Origin: Bacillus carboniphilus
GTDB lineage: Bacteria; Bacillota; Bacilli; Bacillales; JC228
Direction of reading: 5' to 3'
DNA: 52,957 nt
Assembly: GCF_039522365.1 (NCBI RefSeq)
Contig: NZ_BAAADJ010000056.1
Location: 1 to 52,957, forward strand
Shown: positions 18,111 through 27,180 of the stretch, piece after piece
Position numbering within the stretch: position 1 is the stretch's first letter
Layout: each line of letters begins with the position of its first letter
Made by a program: the position numbers and the translations under genes
The notes under the pieces: model-generated
Databases searched by the model: none
Told to the model about the DNA's origin: nothing
Seen by the model: only the letters and a program-made list of their open reading frames with translations

Positions 18111-18175
18111 ACAAATTCAAGTCCTCTCATTATCAGGCCCTCAGGACAATCCCCCTGATTTAACCTCAAAAATAA

Positions 18176-18196
18176 AAAGCAAAGATATCTCTGCTT
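18176..18196 (-). terminator. Short hairpin, possible terminator after the Lrp gene
   Basis: On the minus strand GCAGAGAT and ATCTTTGC pair with one mismatch, followed by TTTTTATTTTTG. The loop is very tight, so confidence is modest. Confidence 0.4.
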
Positions 18197-18305
18197 CCTT
18201 TACACTTATACCATGATTAAGCACTTTTTTTCAATCTATAGTATTTAGGCTTAATGTTCCCTAATCATTATAAAAGATTGTATCAAACTCTTTTGTATTG
18301 GAGCA

Positions 18306-18716
18306 CTATTGATCAATAACTATTGATAATTTATAGTTTGCATACTCGTTTAATTCTTCAAGAAATTGATTCATTTGTGGATTGGATTGAAATTTACATT
18401 CAAGAAGATAACAGCCATCTCCACTGATTTTATAATTTTTAATGATGTATTCCTCTTGTGTTTCTAAGAACTTTAAATAGGGCTGGTGATTGGTACTTTG
18501 TGTAATGATCGTAATAAAAGCATGTATATTAAATCCCAGTTTTATTTGGTTAACCTTAATGGTATAGCCCTCAATAATTCCACTATCCTCTAACTTTGTC
18601 ACTCTAGCTGTTGTAGCTGGTCCAGTCAAATGGACTTTCTCACCTAATTCTTTCATCTTAATCCGACTGTTCTTTAAAAGTTCATCTATGATTTGTAAAT
18701 CCGTGTTATCTAACAT
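18306..18716 (-). CDS. Lrp/AsnC family transcriptional regulator
   Basis: The 136-aa product has an AsnC-type helix-turn-helix at the N-terminus (LQIIDELLKNSRIKMKELGEKVHLTGPATTARVTKLEDSGII is the region, positions about 5-50) and a RAM-like ligand domain behind it (YTIKVNQIKLGFNIHAFITI, GDGCYLLECKF). The ATG at 18716 follows AAAGGAATG; the frame is open to 18791 but the added part is not conserved in the family. It is divergent from a metallo-hydrolase gene 129 bases away, which it probably controls. Confidence 0.85.
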   Translation of the reverse strand: MLDNTDLQIIDELLKNSRIKMKELGEKVHLTGPATTARVTKLEDSGIIEGYTIKVNQIKLGFNIHAFITIITQSTNHQPYLKFLETQEEYIIKNYKISGDGCYLLECKFQSNPQMNQFLEELNEYANYKLSIVIDQ

Positions 18717-18845
18717 TTTCTCATTCCTTTCATTAATAAAGTCAAACGGGGAAAACACTTTATTTAATCTATGTATTGCTCTATCAATCATAGTTTAGAA
18801 TATACATTGTTCCAATGAAATTCCACAAAAAAGGAGATCATATAT

Positions 18846-19607
18846 ATGAATATACAACAAATTCGTAATGCAACATTAGTTGTTGAATATGCTGGGAAAA
18901 GGTTTTTAATTGATCCCATGTTATCGGAAAAAGGGAGTTATCCACCTTTTCCAAATTCACCAAGACAAGATCAAAATAATCCTTTGGTTAGTTTACCTAC
19001 TACCATTGACAATATTATAAAGGATATTGATGCAGTCATCGTTACGCATCTACATTTAGATCATTGGGATGATGCTGCTAAAGAAGCTTTACCTAAGACA
19101 ATCAAGTTATTTACCCAAAATGAAGAAGATGCAACTGAAATTAGAAGCGCTGGTTTCCAAAATGTCGAGGTTTTACAAGACGATACAGTGTTTGAAGGAA
19201 TACACTTGATTAAAACAAAAGGTGAGCACGGTAGAGGAGAAATCTTAAATCTTGCTGGCCAAGTTTGTGGTGTTGTATTTAAACACCCAATGGAGAGAAC
19301 CTTATATGTTGCGGGAGATATGGTCTGGTATGATGCAGTTCAAGAGGTAATCGACACGCACAAACCAGAAATTATTATCGTAAATGCTGGAGACAATCAA
19401 TTCCTTGAAGGTGGCTCTTTAGTAATGGGTAAAGATGATGTATATGAAGTGTATAAGGCTGCTCCCAACGCAAAAATTATAGCGGTGCACATGGAAGCGG
19501 CCAACCATTGGACATTATCAAGAGCAGAATTAAAAGACTTTGCTAACGATAAAGGAATTTCCTCTAAAATTTTCGTACCAGAGGACGGCGAATCATACGA
19601 ATTTTAA
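18846..19607 (+). CDS. MBL-fold metallo-hydrolase (UlaG-like)
   Basis: The 253-aa enzyme has the metallo-beta-lactamase metal motif THLHLDHWD at residues 67-75, a second ligand His in KTKGEHG, an Asp in VAGDMVW and a further His in AVHMEAANHWT. This is the UlaG/YhfI-like branch of metal-dependent hydrolases. The substrate is not known. The ATG follows AAAGGAG at ten bases. It is divergent from an Lrp regulator and has a strong terminator. Confidence 0.87.
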   Translation: MNIQQIRNATLVVEYAGKRFLIDPMLSEKGSYPPFPNSPRQDQNNPLVSLPTTIDNIIKDIDAVIVTHLHLDHWDDAAKEALPKTIKLFTQNEEDATEIRSAGFQNVEVLQDDTVFEGIHLIKTKGEHGRGEILNLAGQVCGVVFKHPMERTLYVAGDMVWYDAVQEVIDTHKPEIIIVNAGDNQFLEGGSLVMGKDDVYEVYKAAPNAKIIAVHMEAANHWTLSRAELKDFANDKGISSKIFVPEDGESYEF

Positions 19608-19617
19608 AAATGCAATA

Positions 19618-19653
19618 AACCGTCAGAAAAGTGATCCTTCTGACGGTTTTTTT
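19618..19653 (+). terminator. Rho-independent terminator after the metallo-hydrolase gene
   Basis: AACCGTCAGAA and TTCTGACGGTT form an 11-bp stem followed by T6. The TAA of the shortened Nudix frame lies six bases away on the other side. Confidence 0.9.
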
Positions 19654-19658
19654 AGTAT

Positions 19659-19787
19659 TTACAAGCTATTATCCTTTCGTAATTGCAACAGCAACCTATT
19701 CTCGTGATCAATTACAATCACTGCAGCCCCACACATAATAAGAGGTCTTGTTCCAACAAGCTCTCGCAAATCTGATATGTATCCCAT
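19659..19787 (-). pseudogene. N-terminal fragment of a Nudix hydrolase
   Basis: The frame encodes 42 aa: MGYISDLRELVG, TRPLIMCGAAVIVID and HENRLLLQLRKDN, the first strands of a YjhB-type Nudix hydrolase. It stops after LRKDNSL, just where the family continues with the Trp-Gly-Leu-Pro-Gly-Gly stretch and the Nudix box. The Nudix box and catalytic glutamates are therefore missing and the product cannot be an active enzyme. AGGAGAACTTG precedes the ATG, which lies ten bases after the DUF4269 stop. It was probably cut by a deletion that joined it to the terminator of the neighbouring gene. Confidence 0.75.
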
Positions 19788-19797
19788 TCAAGTTCTC

Positions 19798-20334
19798 CTA
19801 ACTGATAATCTTCTTCTCTTTTCCATACTCTATCAACCTATCATAAGGGTCACCTTCTAATCCTAGTAGATGACAAAATGCTGGTTCGGTTTTGTACCCT
19901 TTCTTTTTGAGTGCTATTACTTCATCCCGTAGAGTAGGGTTCTCATTGATCAAAGCATGTTCAATGATCATATGCAAATAAGCATATTGTTTCTCTACAG
20001 TTTGAGACTGCCCAAATAGTTCAAATTCAAAGCCTTCAAAGAAGAAATTCGCTTTAATAACCGGTCGATTTCTAATAAAAGTTCTCTTTTGCTTAAAATT
20101 CTCTAGATGGCTGTATAGACCAGCAACTTTAGATTCAAACCGGTTAAAGTCTGATACTTCCATAATCATATCTAAGTCTGAGCCTTTTATATCAAGGTTA
20201 ATAGGAATAGTCCCACATAAAAGTGGATTGTACTCTGAAAGATCATCCATAATGTTAAGTTTTTGTATAACCCTGTAGGCATCCTTCTGCCTCTGATTCC
20301 CTGTCTTTAAATAGTCTATTTGATGAAAATCCAT
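19798..20334 (-). CDS. DUF4269 family protein, nucleotidyltransferase-like
   Basis: The 178-aa protein carries the family signature CGTIPINLDIKGSDLDMIMEV (about residues 40-60), which resembles the GS-x-DxD core of polymerase-beta-like nucleotidyltransferases. The rest (RPVIKANFFFEGFEFELFG, then a helical part) is typical of DUF4269. The activity has not been established. The ATG at 20334 is preferred to the TTG three codons earlier because of its spacing from GGGGA. The truncated Nudix gene follows in the same operon. Confidence 0.8.
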   Translation of the reverse strand: MDFHQIDYLKTGNQRQKDAYRVIQKLNIMDDLSEYNPLLCGTIPINLDIKGSDLDMIMEVSDFNRFESKVAGLYSHLENFKQKRTFIRNRPVIKANFFFEGFEFELFGQSQTVEKQYAYLHMIIEHALINENPTLRDEVIALKKKGYKTEPAFCHLLGLEGDPYDRLIEYGKEKKIIS

Positions 20335-20366
20335 TACAATCAATCCCCTTACTCATCCTTTCATAT

Positions 20367-20404
20367 AAAAAACACCACAGTTATCTAATAACCATGATGT
20401 TTTT
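20367..20404 (-). terminator. Terminator after yjdM
   Basis: ACATCATGGTTAT pairs with ATAACTGTGGTGT with two mismatches, followed on the minus strand by TTTTT. Confidence 0.75.
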
Positions 20405-20415
20405 GACAAGAACGT

Positions 20416-20754
20416 TTATATTTTCTTTACGAATTCAGATTTTAATTGCATAGCACCAAAACCATCAATTTTACAATCAATATCGTGGTCTCCATCGACT
20501 AATCGGATATTTTTTACTTTCGTACCTATTTTAATAACGGAGGAGCTCCCTTTCACTTTAAGGTCCTTAATAACAGTAACCGTATCCCCATCATGTAAAA
20601 CATTTCCATTGGCATCCTTATAAACCTTTGCGTCTTCATTATTTTCATTTTCAGACGCTAAGGTCCACTCATGAGCGCATTCCGGACAAACGAATAGATT
20701 CCCATCTTCATATGTATATTCAGAGTTACATTTTGGGCAATTAGGTAAGTTCAT
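20416..20754 (-). CDS. yjdM: YjdM/PhnA family zinc-ribbon protein
   Basis: The 112-aa protein has an N-terminal zinc ribbon with Cys6, Cys9, Cys23 and Cys26 (CPKC and CPEC) and a C-terminal SH3-like domain ([41 protein letters not shown]). This is the YjdM family, formerly named PhnA; it is not the phosphonoacetate hydrolase and its cellular role is unknown. The ATG follows GGAGG. It has its own terminator. Confidence 0.9.
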   Translation of the reverse strand: MNLPNCPKCNSEYTYEDGNLFVCPECAHEWTLASENENNEDAKVYKDANGNVLHDGDTVTVIKDLKVKGSSSVIKIGTKVKNIRLVDGDHDIDCKIDGFGAMQLKSEFVKKI

Positions 20755-20867
20755 GATTATTTTTCCTCCATATGTATATATTTTTATAGAAAAATTAGTC
20801 CTTTTCTATACTGGCATAGCCCCGCTTTATTGGCAACCCATCTATATATCTTCTAGGAAGGTACGAT

Positions 20868-21569
20868 TCACTTTTTCACTTTCATCAAACTCACCCAAAG
20901 AAAATCCTCTCCAAAGAGGTGACTTGGTTGTTCAATCTTTTTCATCTTACGAAAGCTCTTTATTTCAAAATATGCAGCAAATACTTCTTTCAGCCGATCC
21001 TCTGTGTACCCAATCCCTCTCCGCAAACTTCCATGTTTATAAATATCCCAATCCGAGGTATCTAGAGCTCCATCTGTAGTAAAACATACTAAACCTAAAT
21101 GCCCATCCTTCTTTAGTGCAGATTTAATCGTCTCTAGATAGGTAAGGCGTCGATGAGGTGGCAGGTGATGCAACATCCCACAATCATAGATAAAGTCATA
21201 CGTGTCCGGTTCAATGGAATAATCAAATAAAGAAACACAGTGAAAATCCACTTGAACTTCAGCCCGTTCAGCTCGTTCCTTTGCCCATTTTATTGCATTA
21301 TCAGAAATATCGATGGCGTCCACTTTACATCCCTGTTGTGCCATAAAGATCGCATTCCGTCCAGGCCCGCAGCCAATTTCTAACACGCGATTGGGCTTCA
21401 ATCCACTATTAAAATATTCGACTAGATTTTCATCTGGAGCTTGAACTTTAAAAAATGGAATATCTTTTTCACGATCCTCGTAAAAATCTTCCCAAAACTC
21501 TTTCGGCTCTCTTAAAAAATCATCTAACATGTCTAGCAGATTGTTATAGTTTAAAATTGCTCTTTCCAA
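20868..21569 (-). CDS. SAM-dependent methyltransferase
   Basis: This 233-aa class I methyltransferase has motif I VLEIGCGPG at residues 62-70, an acidic motif II (DAIDIS) and post-motif YDFIYDCGMLHHLPPHRR. The start is a TTG that follows GGGGGA at eight bases; an ATG at codon 14 is an alternative without a clear site. The C-terminal HLFGEDFLWVSLMK segment fits the TehB/thiopurine-type branch. The substrate is unknown and it stands alone. Confidence 0.83.
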   Translation of the reverse strand: MERAILNYNNLLDMLDDFLREPKEFWEDFYEDREKDIPFFKVQAPDENLVEYFNSGLKPNRVLEIGCGPGRNAIFMAQQGCKVDAIDISDNAIKWAKERAERAEVQVDFHCVSLFDYSIEPDTYDFIYDCGMLHHLPPHRRLTYLETIKSALKKDGHLGLVCFTTDGALDTSDWDIYKHGSLRRGIGYTEDRLKEVFAAYFEIKSFRKMKKIEQPSHLFGEDFLWVSLMKVKK

Positions 21570-21687
21570 GAAAAAGTCCCCCTTTGATACAATAAAAAGT
21601 ACTCTTTTATTGTACCAATCCTTGCCATTTTTCTTGTTACAGCACGGTTAAACTAAGGTTATTTTGACCAAAGTTGAGAGGCTAAAG

Positions 21688-21891
21688 TTACAGGATTTTT
21701 CCAATATAACGGGCTCTCTTACTCCTATTTTTACAGATTTTTAGTTTCTTGATGTAAGACCTAACTTGAGAAAATAGTTCCTCAGGTAAGCTTGATGTAA
21801 GTCTAGTAATGATGAAGATTGTCATGGCATTTTCACTTTGTAATATTTGTAACAATATTGAAATATTAGAATCAGATAGTCTCGATTCCAA
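21688..21891 (-). CDS. Doubtful small ORF or gene remnant in the gap 21570-21905
   Basis: The frame encodes 67 aa from a TTG, with a leucine-rich helical pattern (ISILLQILQSENAMTIFIITRL, in part) and a basic tail. The same frame stays open upstream into the end of the acetyltransferase gene. No clear ribosome site or known family was found. It may be the tail of a decayed gene. Nothing else is evident in this 336-base gap. Confidence 0.22.
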   Translation of the reverse strand: MESRLSDSNISILLQILQSENAMTIFIITRLTSSLPEELFSQVRSYIKKLKICKNRSKRARYIGKIL

Positions 21892-21905
21892 AGGGTCAAG
21901 ATCTT

Positions 21906-22466
21906 CTATAAACTCGCTCTTTTACTCGATAGTTCCGTTGTTTTTACTCGCCAAATCATATGGTCGAACCCTTCACCCCAGTAATCTTTTAGGAAATAAT
22001 CCGGATTTCCATACTTTTTTATCCATATTTGTTGAGCTCTCCTATAACCGCTGTCTAAACATATTTCTTGTATTTCGTTCTTCAACAAGACCTCCGATAA
22101 ACCCCTTAATAAAGCATTCCCGATACCCATTCTTTGAAATTCAGGATGAACAAATACCGTTCCAACCTCATTCAAATCCTTCAATGCATGATTCGTACAT
22201 GTGATTATTAGGTTACTCGCTGGCCCATATTCTATCGTGCCTACAATTTGTTCCTCCAACACGGCTAGTAAAAAGAATCTCTCCTTACCATTACTTTTTA
22301 AATCACTTTCTAAATAATTCATTTTCGTCTGAATTTCCTCTTCCATATCATCCTTCAAATCCCCGATTCCTTCTTTCATAAACGTATCGGTAACGACGGT
22401 TCTGAAAAAATGGTGGAGTTCGGGGATGTCTTCTTGCTCCGGTCTTCTAATTTTTAATTGTTTCAT
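21906..22466 (-). CDS. GNAT family N-acetyltransferase
   Basis: The 186-aa protein has the GNAT fold: IRRPEQEDIPELHHFF at the start, VGTIEYGPAS strand, then GTVFVHPEFQRMGIGNALLRGL with the acetyl-CoA loop QRMGIG. A C-terminal ICLDSGYRRAQQIWIKKYGNPDYF stretch follows. The substrate is unknown. It starts nine bases after the S66 peptidase and is the last gene of a five-gene minus-strand run that begins with the VanW gene. Confidence 0.85.
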   Translation of the reverse strand: MKQLKIRRPEQEDIPELHHFFRTVVTDTFMKEGIGDLKDDMEEEIQTKMNYLESDLKSNGKERFFLLAVLEEQIVGTIEYGPASNLIITCTNHALKDLNEVGTVFVHPEFQRMGIGNALLRGLSEVLLKNEIQEICLDSGYRRAQQIWIKKYGNPDYFLKDYWGEGFDHMIWRVKTTELSSKRASL

Positions 22467-22475
22467 ACTTGCACT

Positions 22476-23489
22476 CTAGCCCTTGAAATGCTGAACGACT
22501 TTCCCTTTACCATCCTCTGCTTCGACTTCAGCATAAGCACCATTGATAAACGTCATTTGAGGTGGGACATGTCCACAATCGACATCATATACAATGGGAA
22601 CTTTGAGTTCCTGGTAAAGTTCCTGATAAACGTCTTCCACCACATAATCGTCTACTGGATGATTCCCTGCACTCCGACCAAACAATATACCAGAGCAACC
22701 TTCAAACCATCCTGCTAGCTTCATTTGAACAAGTGATCTTCGTAAGTCCGTCGTGGATAAATCACAGTTCTCGAAGTACCATAGCACTTTTTCATTGTTT
22801 ATATACTTCTGTCTAAAGCCTTTTACATCACCAAATGGTGTTCCGACAAAATGATGAATAACGTCTACACACCCACCTAATAAACGCCCTTCCATTTTAA
22901 CGGGTTCACCTGTAACAGTTTTCCATTCTGTAGGTTCCGTTAGATGAAACACACAAGGGGAAGGGTTTTCGAATTGCCATTCCTTTTGGTATTTTTCTGA
23001 GGAATATTGTGTAACGGAACCTCCTGCTTGAGTGGCCAAAACTTTTTCCCACATTGCCGTTGTTTCGTCCATGGTTTCCCCGCTTAAATCCACCAGGTTC
23101 GTTCCGTGTGCGGTGGCAATTCCTGTCATAATAGTTGTTGCTAAAAGAATCCCACTTGTATCTGAATATCCTAGAATCCACTTCTCTGGAAAACAATCAA
23201 AATCAAGATGCTCTAATACCTCGATTAAAAGCTCACCACCCCAAGGAGGAATAATCAGATTGATGCTAGGATCTTGTAACATAGTCTGTAGCTCAGCTGC
23301 GCGTTTTGTAGCCGGAGCAGACTTCGCTTTAGACTGTGTCCACACCGTCTCACCGCAAATTACCTTGTATCCCCGATTCTCCATTTGATGGCAAGCTCTT
23401 TTTAAAACATCATGTAGGTGTTCATCCACACCTGATGATGGAGCTGTTGTTCCGATGGTTGCTTGTTTTTTTAGAAATGGGTATTTCAT
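22476..23489 (-). CDS. S66 peptidase (LD-carboxypeptidase/MccF-like)
   Basis: Members of S66 include LD-carboxypeptidases that trim murein peptides and MccF, which cleaves microcin C and gives resistance. The 337-aa protein has the nucleophile Ser109 in GYSDTSG, and a Glu and His in WYFENCD and DCGHVPPQ that complete the Ser-Glu-His triad. The N-terminal IGTTAPSSG and PPWGGE loop are typical. The product lacks a signal peptide, so it acts in the cytoplasm, which fits the MccF-like branch better than a cell-wall role. It is 11 bases after the phosphatase gene. Confidence 0.88.
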   Translation of the reverse strand: MKYPFLKKQATIGTTAPSSGVDEHLHDVLKRACHQMENRGYKVICGETVWTQSKAKSAPATKRAAELQTMLQDPSINLIIPPWGGELLIEVLEHLDFDCFPEKWILGYSDTSGILLATTIMTGIATAHGTNLVDLSGETMDETTAMWEKVLATQAGGSVTQYSSEKYQKEWQFENPSPCVFHLTEPTEWKTVTGEPVKMEGRLLGGCVDVIHHFVGTPFGDVKGFRQKYINNEKVLWYFENCDLSTTDLRRSLVQMKLAGWFEGCSGILFGRSAGNHPVDDYVVEDVYQELYQELKVPIVYDVDCGHVPPQMTFINGAYAEVEAEDGKGKVVQHFKG

Positions 23490-23500
23490 TATAATCCTCC

Positions 23501-24058
23501 TTACCTACTCCAAATTCTCTTTACCCCGACTAACTCCGTGCCTTCAAATGTCATCCGATAAATATCCGGCATATCGAGTTCTTGCCAAAACTTAAAATCG
23601 TACTGCGCATCAAAATGTTTCATGATGAGAACCATGATGTTCCCATGCGTACCAATAGCCATATTTTTCCCACTGTAAGCCTCTAACACTTTCAAGGTCG
23701 CTTGGACTCCTCTTGACTGTGCCTCTTGATTCGATTCTCCCCCGCTCCATGCGAAGGTTTCATCCTCCCATACTTTTTGTATAGCCGCAGAAAAGTCTGG
23801 AACGGGTTCAATGGATAAGAGTCGTTCTCTGAAATCATCTACTTGTATAATTTCAGAATCTATTAAACTCGAAGTGCCTTCCACTGTTTGGATCGCTCTT
23901 TTATAAGGGCTAGATAAAACAAGATCTATTTTTTCTTGAGATAATAGCATGGTAACTCTTTCTGCATCCTCCAAGCCCTTTTCTGAAAGAGGTCTATTTA
24001 ATTCATCGGGTGTGTAGGTTGAGTGAGCATGTCGAACGAAGTATAGGTTAGTTAGCAT
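23501..24058 (-). CDS. Histidine phosphatase family protein
   Basis: The 185-aa product has the phosphoglycerate-mutase-like motif FVRHAHS, with the phospho-acceptor His10, and the second catalytic His in IGTHGNIM. SSPYKRAIQT and SGGESNQEAQSR are further family marks. The natural substrate is unknown. The ATG at 24058 gives the usual start just before the first strand; the frame is open six codons further. It sits in the VanW-S66 operon. Confidence 0.87.
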   Translation of the reverse strand: MLTNLYFVRHAHSTYTPDELNRPLSEKGLEDAERVTMLLSQEKIDLVLSSPYKRAIQTVEGTSSLIDSEIIQVDDFRERLLSIEPVPDFSAAIQKVWEDETFAWSGGESNQEAQSRGVQATLKVLEAYSGKNMAIGTHGNIMVLIMKHFDAQYDFKFWQELDMPDIYRMTFEGTELVGVKRIWSR

Positions 24059-24102
24059 TTCATATTTTCCTCTCATCTACTAAAAAATAGCTTAATACAA
24101 AT

Positions 24103-24717
24103 TTAGTCCTTGGGCTCATTCCATAAGGGAATTGGGTCTCTTTCATGGGTACTTAACACGTAATAAAGGATTGGCCCGTTCTCTTCTTCTTGATATATTC
24201 CGAATCGAGAATTGTATCCAATCCAACCCCCAATTTCATTTGTTTGAAAATCTCCATCTATGTAAGCCTGGGCATGGTTTTTATCTGACCAAAACTCTAT
24301 CGTTTGTGAACCTTGATGTTTCACTTTAGCAAATAAGTATAATAAATAAACCTTTCGATGCTGAATGCTTTCGGTTAATGTCTTATACTTCTCAGAATAA
24401 ATGACCATATTGCCCTCAGCGGTGTTCCCAATCGTTTCATAACTTACATCGATGCCGCCCCAAAACAATGATGAGAGAAATGAGAAATGTTCATTTGATT
24501 TTGTTTGCAGATCAATAAACTCTTTTTTTATTTCGTTATAATCAGATTTCAGCACATCGTATAAGATCTTTAAATTTTGATATTTAGATTCACCCTTTTC
24601 TTGTTTTTCCATGTTTATGTTTGCAACTGGCTGTGTAGCTAGAAAGCTAGGTTTTGTTAATCCGATGACGAGTAATGTAAGACATACTCCTGCTATAAAA
24701 CTAAAGACTAGCTTCAT
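24103..24717 (-). CDS. Membrane-anchored protein, unknown function
   Basis: The 204-aa protein starts with a hydrophobic signal anchor (about residues 4-25), then a coiled-coil-like helix (YQNLKILYDVLKSDYNEIKKE) and a mixed C-terminal domain that ends in a WNEP motif. It would lie outside the cell membrane. I do not recognise the family. It begins five bases after VanW and is followed by the phosphatase, so it shares their operon. Confidence 0.65.
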   Translation of the reverse strand: MKLVFSFIAGVCLTLLVIGLTKPSFLATQPVANINMEKQEKGESKYQNLKILYDVLKSDYNEIKKEFIDLQTKSNEHFSFLSSLFWGGIDVSYETIGNTAEGNMVIYSEKYKTLTESIQHRKVYLLYLFAKVKHQGSQTIEFWSDKNHAQAYIDGDFQTNEIGGWIGYNSRFGIYQEEENGPILYYVLSTHERDPIPLWNEPKD

Positions 24718-24722
24718 TCCAT

Positions 24723-25547
24723 TTATCCTCCCGAAGATTCTTTACTTTCTTCTAGTAGAGGTTCATACATCATGATGGCATGGTTTTCCGTAATAAATTC
24801 ATCGTCTACTAATACATTGTGTTGATTCAGTTTCTTCCTGTAAATTTCATTATGGCGAGCGTATCCTCCCCAATACTCCATCGAAATCCAGTGGGATTTT
24901 TCATACACTTCATAGGTGTGAAGTAATGGTTCATTGGCACGCCACTCTCCTTTTAAAAAGCCGTCTTCCAGCCAAAGGGCTAATTGAAACGTTTTGTCGG
25001 TGTTATTTACAAATTGAAGATCAATATAGTTATAGGAACAGGTGGCACCGCTTCCAAATGGTTGCGTTCTTTTGGAGTCCGGAAATACATCATAACTATG
25101 ACGATACCGTTCTGTAACTTGAAGTGGCGTATGTAAAGTCATCCAGTAAATTAAGTTCGATAGTTGACATAAACCTCCACCAATTCCTGTTGTATATTTC
25201 CCATAGTAAAGAACCATTCCGGGGACATACCCTTTGGCTTTCGTTGTTCTCCCAATCCGCTTCCAATAAGAGAAGGTCTCACCAGGCTTTAACAAAAGGC
25301 CATTTAACGTTTGAATCGCAATCTCTAAGTTTTTCACCTTGTTATGTTGAAGCCACATATCCACATCTTTTAGTTTGCGGTACAAAGGTGTTTGGTGTGA
25401 AAAAATAACGTGATCCAGCCTTTCTGTCACTTGTGTTTTCGCATATTTCTTTCCTGAGAAAATCCATTCTAGATACCTTTTCCATGTATAAAACCATTTC
25501 CCCAAAGTCACTCTTAAAGTTGTTCGCTTCTTTGGTTTCTGAAGCAT
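24723..25547 (-). CDS. VanW family protein
   Basis: The 274-aa protein is of the VanW type: the core LNGLLLKPGETFSYWKRIG, then GYVPGMVLYYGKYTTGIGGGLCQLSNLIYW and RHSYDVFPD are diagnostic. VanW proteins were first seen next to vancomycin resistance genes but have no proven reaction; this domain occurs widely in Firmicutes without resistance. No vanHAX-like genes are near. The ATG at 25547 follows AAGGGGTGAT; the frame is open 18 codons upstream. It is the first gene of a minus-strand operon. Confidence 0.85.
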   Translation of the reverse strand: MLQKPKKRTTLRVTLGKWFYTWKRYLEWIFSGKKYAKTQVTERLDHVIFSHQTPLYRKLKDVDMWLQHNKVKNLEIAIQTLNGLLLKPGETFSYWKRIGRTTKAKGYVPGMVLYYGKYTTGIGGGLCQLSNLIYWMTLHTPLQVTERYRHSYDVFPDSKRTQPFGSGATCSYNYIDLQFVNNTDKTFQLALWLEDGFLKGEWRANEPLLHTYEVYEKSHWISMEYWGGYARHNEIYRKKLNQHNVLVDDEFITENHAIMMYEPLLEESKESSGG

Positions 25548-25660
25548 CCCATCACCCCTTTTGGTTGCCTTTTTCCATTTTAACCCATGCGCCGAAGACA
25601 ATCACTCTTTTTTATGCAAAAAATCCTAATCTAAAAGCCTTTTATAAGCAAAGATTCTTT

Positions 25661-26092
25661 AACCAGCATTCTTATAAGAATAACGGATCCTGTGTCCGGC
25701 TCGATATACCTAGCGGACAGGAGATCCGTTATTGGTCCAAAAATAAGAGTTTTCTAGTGTTGGGCGGACAGAGAATCCGCTATTTGTCATAAATCAGCTC
25801 AAAAAGCTCATAAAAGTGATGATTAGCGGAACGAGAGTCCGGTTCCCCCTTAAAAACCGGCATTTTCATTAAAATAAGGGATCCTGTGTCCGGCTCGATA
25901 TACCTAGCGGACAGGAGATCCGTTATTGGTCCAAAAATAAGAGTTTTCTAGTGTTTGGCGGACAGAGAATCCGCTATTTGTCGTAAATCAGCTCAAAAAG
26001 CTCATAAAAGTGATGATTAGCGGAACGAGAGTCCGGTTCCCTCTCGAAAACCGGTTTTTTCATTAAAATAACGGATCCTGTGTCCTGTTCGA
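25661..26092. repeat. 194-bp tandem repeat array (family A), two full units plus partial ends
   Basis: Two adjacent units start with GGATCC at 25685 and 25879, and a third begins at 26073, an exact 194-base period. The two full units differ at only a few positions. Each holds four modules of form CGGA-N7-TCCG (25684, 25714, 25765, 25827, then 25878 and so on) spaced 30, 51, 62 and 51 bases. Most modules carry an ATARCGGA or TCCGYTATT edge. The array fills most of the 634-base gap between the VanW gene and the amidase gene. It contains no convincing gene. The same family, inverted, occurs at 31197-31768. Confidence 0.92.
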
Positions 26093-26181
26093 TGACCAAA
26101 AATGAAAAGGATGCTTGGAAAATCTTCTTTTCTACGCACCCTTTTTTGTATAGGAGGACTAACCCAATAGCCCAACCACCC

Positions 26182-26994
26182 CTAAGCTTCCTGAATATAA
26201 ACAACCCAACCAAATTTCTGTTTTAGCTGTTCTGCTGCACGCTCAGCAGACGCTCTTCCCGTAAAGGTTCCCGTCACTATTCGATATCTAGGGTTAAAGT
26301 TCGTAGAGTCCGCTTTTTCATAGATGACCCAACTGAATTCAGAACGGACTTTTTGTAAAGCTTCGGCAAATTTGATTGCGTTTGGGAATGTTCCGGTCAC
26401 TAATCGATATTTCATCGTATCCTCCTCACCTGGTGGCGTGTAGGCATGGCCCATATACTCACAATAGGCCTTCACAACCCCTTCAGCATAATCTCTCCAA
26501 TTATTCCGGAGTTGCTCAACATCATCTCGACTAGAATCGGCAAAGCCATATTCAATAATCGTCGTATCTACAGAACCTGTTTCTCTGTGCATGTAATAGT
26601 AATCTTTTGAACTATCAGATGGCAGAGAACGAGAAAATACTCTTCTTAGGTTTTGTCCTTCGTTGACGATTCCCATGGCCAACGCTCTTGCTAAAGTTCC
26701 GTCTACATATATAGAATGGATGGTTTCTACGCCATCCCCACCGCCGGCATTGATATGATTGGAAATACAATACTTGGCTCCACTTTCTCGAACAATTCTG
26801 GTTCGTTCATCGGGACCCAGATATACATCGGAGTTTCGGGTTAAAGCAACTGGCACCCCTAATTCTTGAAATCTCTTATACTGATAAAGCGAGATATCTA
26901 ATACCATATCCTTTTCCAACCAGTATTCGTTGGACCCTCCACCCGGATCTCTTCCCCCGTGACCAGGGTCTATAATTAATTCTGGTACCGCCAT
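26182..26994 (-). CDS. N-acetylmuramoyl-L-alanine amidase (Amidase_3) with SPOR-like C-terminus
   Basis: The 270-aa enzyme cleaves the amide bond between muramic acid and the stem peptide. The Amidase_3 domain (about 1-178) has zinc ligands His12 in IDPGHGG, Glu27 in YWLEKDM and a His in SNHINAGGG, and the catalytic Glu in TIIEYGF. Two short SPOR-like repeats (YRLVTGTFPNAIKFAEALQK and YRIVTGTFTGRASAERAAEQ) end the protein. It lacks a signal peptide, as in phage-type or mother-cell amidases, so it may be released by lysis. The ATG follows a purine-rich GGAGGAG. Confidence 0.88.
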   Translation of the reverse strand: MAVPELIIDPGHGGRDPGGGSNEYWLEKDMVLDISLYQYKRFQELGVPVALTRNSDVYLGPDERTRIVRESGAKYCISNHINAGGGDGVETIHSIYVDGTLARALAMGIVNEGQNLRRVFSRSLPSDSSKDYYYMHRETGSVDTTIIEYGFADSSRDDVEQLRNNWRDYAEGVVKAYCEYMGHAYTPPGEEDTMKYRLVTGTFPNAIKFAEALQKVRSEFSWVIYEKADSTNFNPRYRIVTGTFTGRASAERAAEQLKQKFGWVVYIQEA

Positions 26995-27180
26995 TCGTAT
27001 CTCCTCCTCTCCTAAAAAAATATAATAATTTCATAGTTAGATACTTTATTTTATTCAAATCAACCGCCAATGCTTGGACCTATTCCTAGAAGGATATACC
27101 CTATTATATGTTGTAGAAACACATACTTTTTCCTTAAAACCGCAGAATGAGTATATATCCCTACCCCTATTAGGACATTG

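Noticed and set aside
24723-25547. Vancomycin resistance locus suggested by VanW
   Set aside because: No vanH, vanA/B, vanX, vanS or vanR is near; VanW proteins are widespread without resistance.
25974-26213. 79-aa frame on the minus strand over the end of the amidase gene and the repeat array
   Set aside because: It overlaps the amidase in another frame and runs into the repeats; no ribosome site or family.
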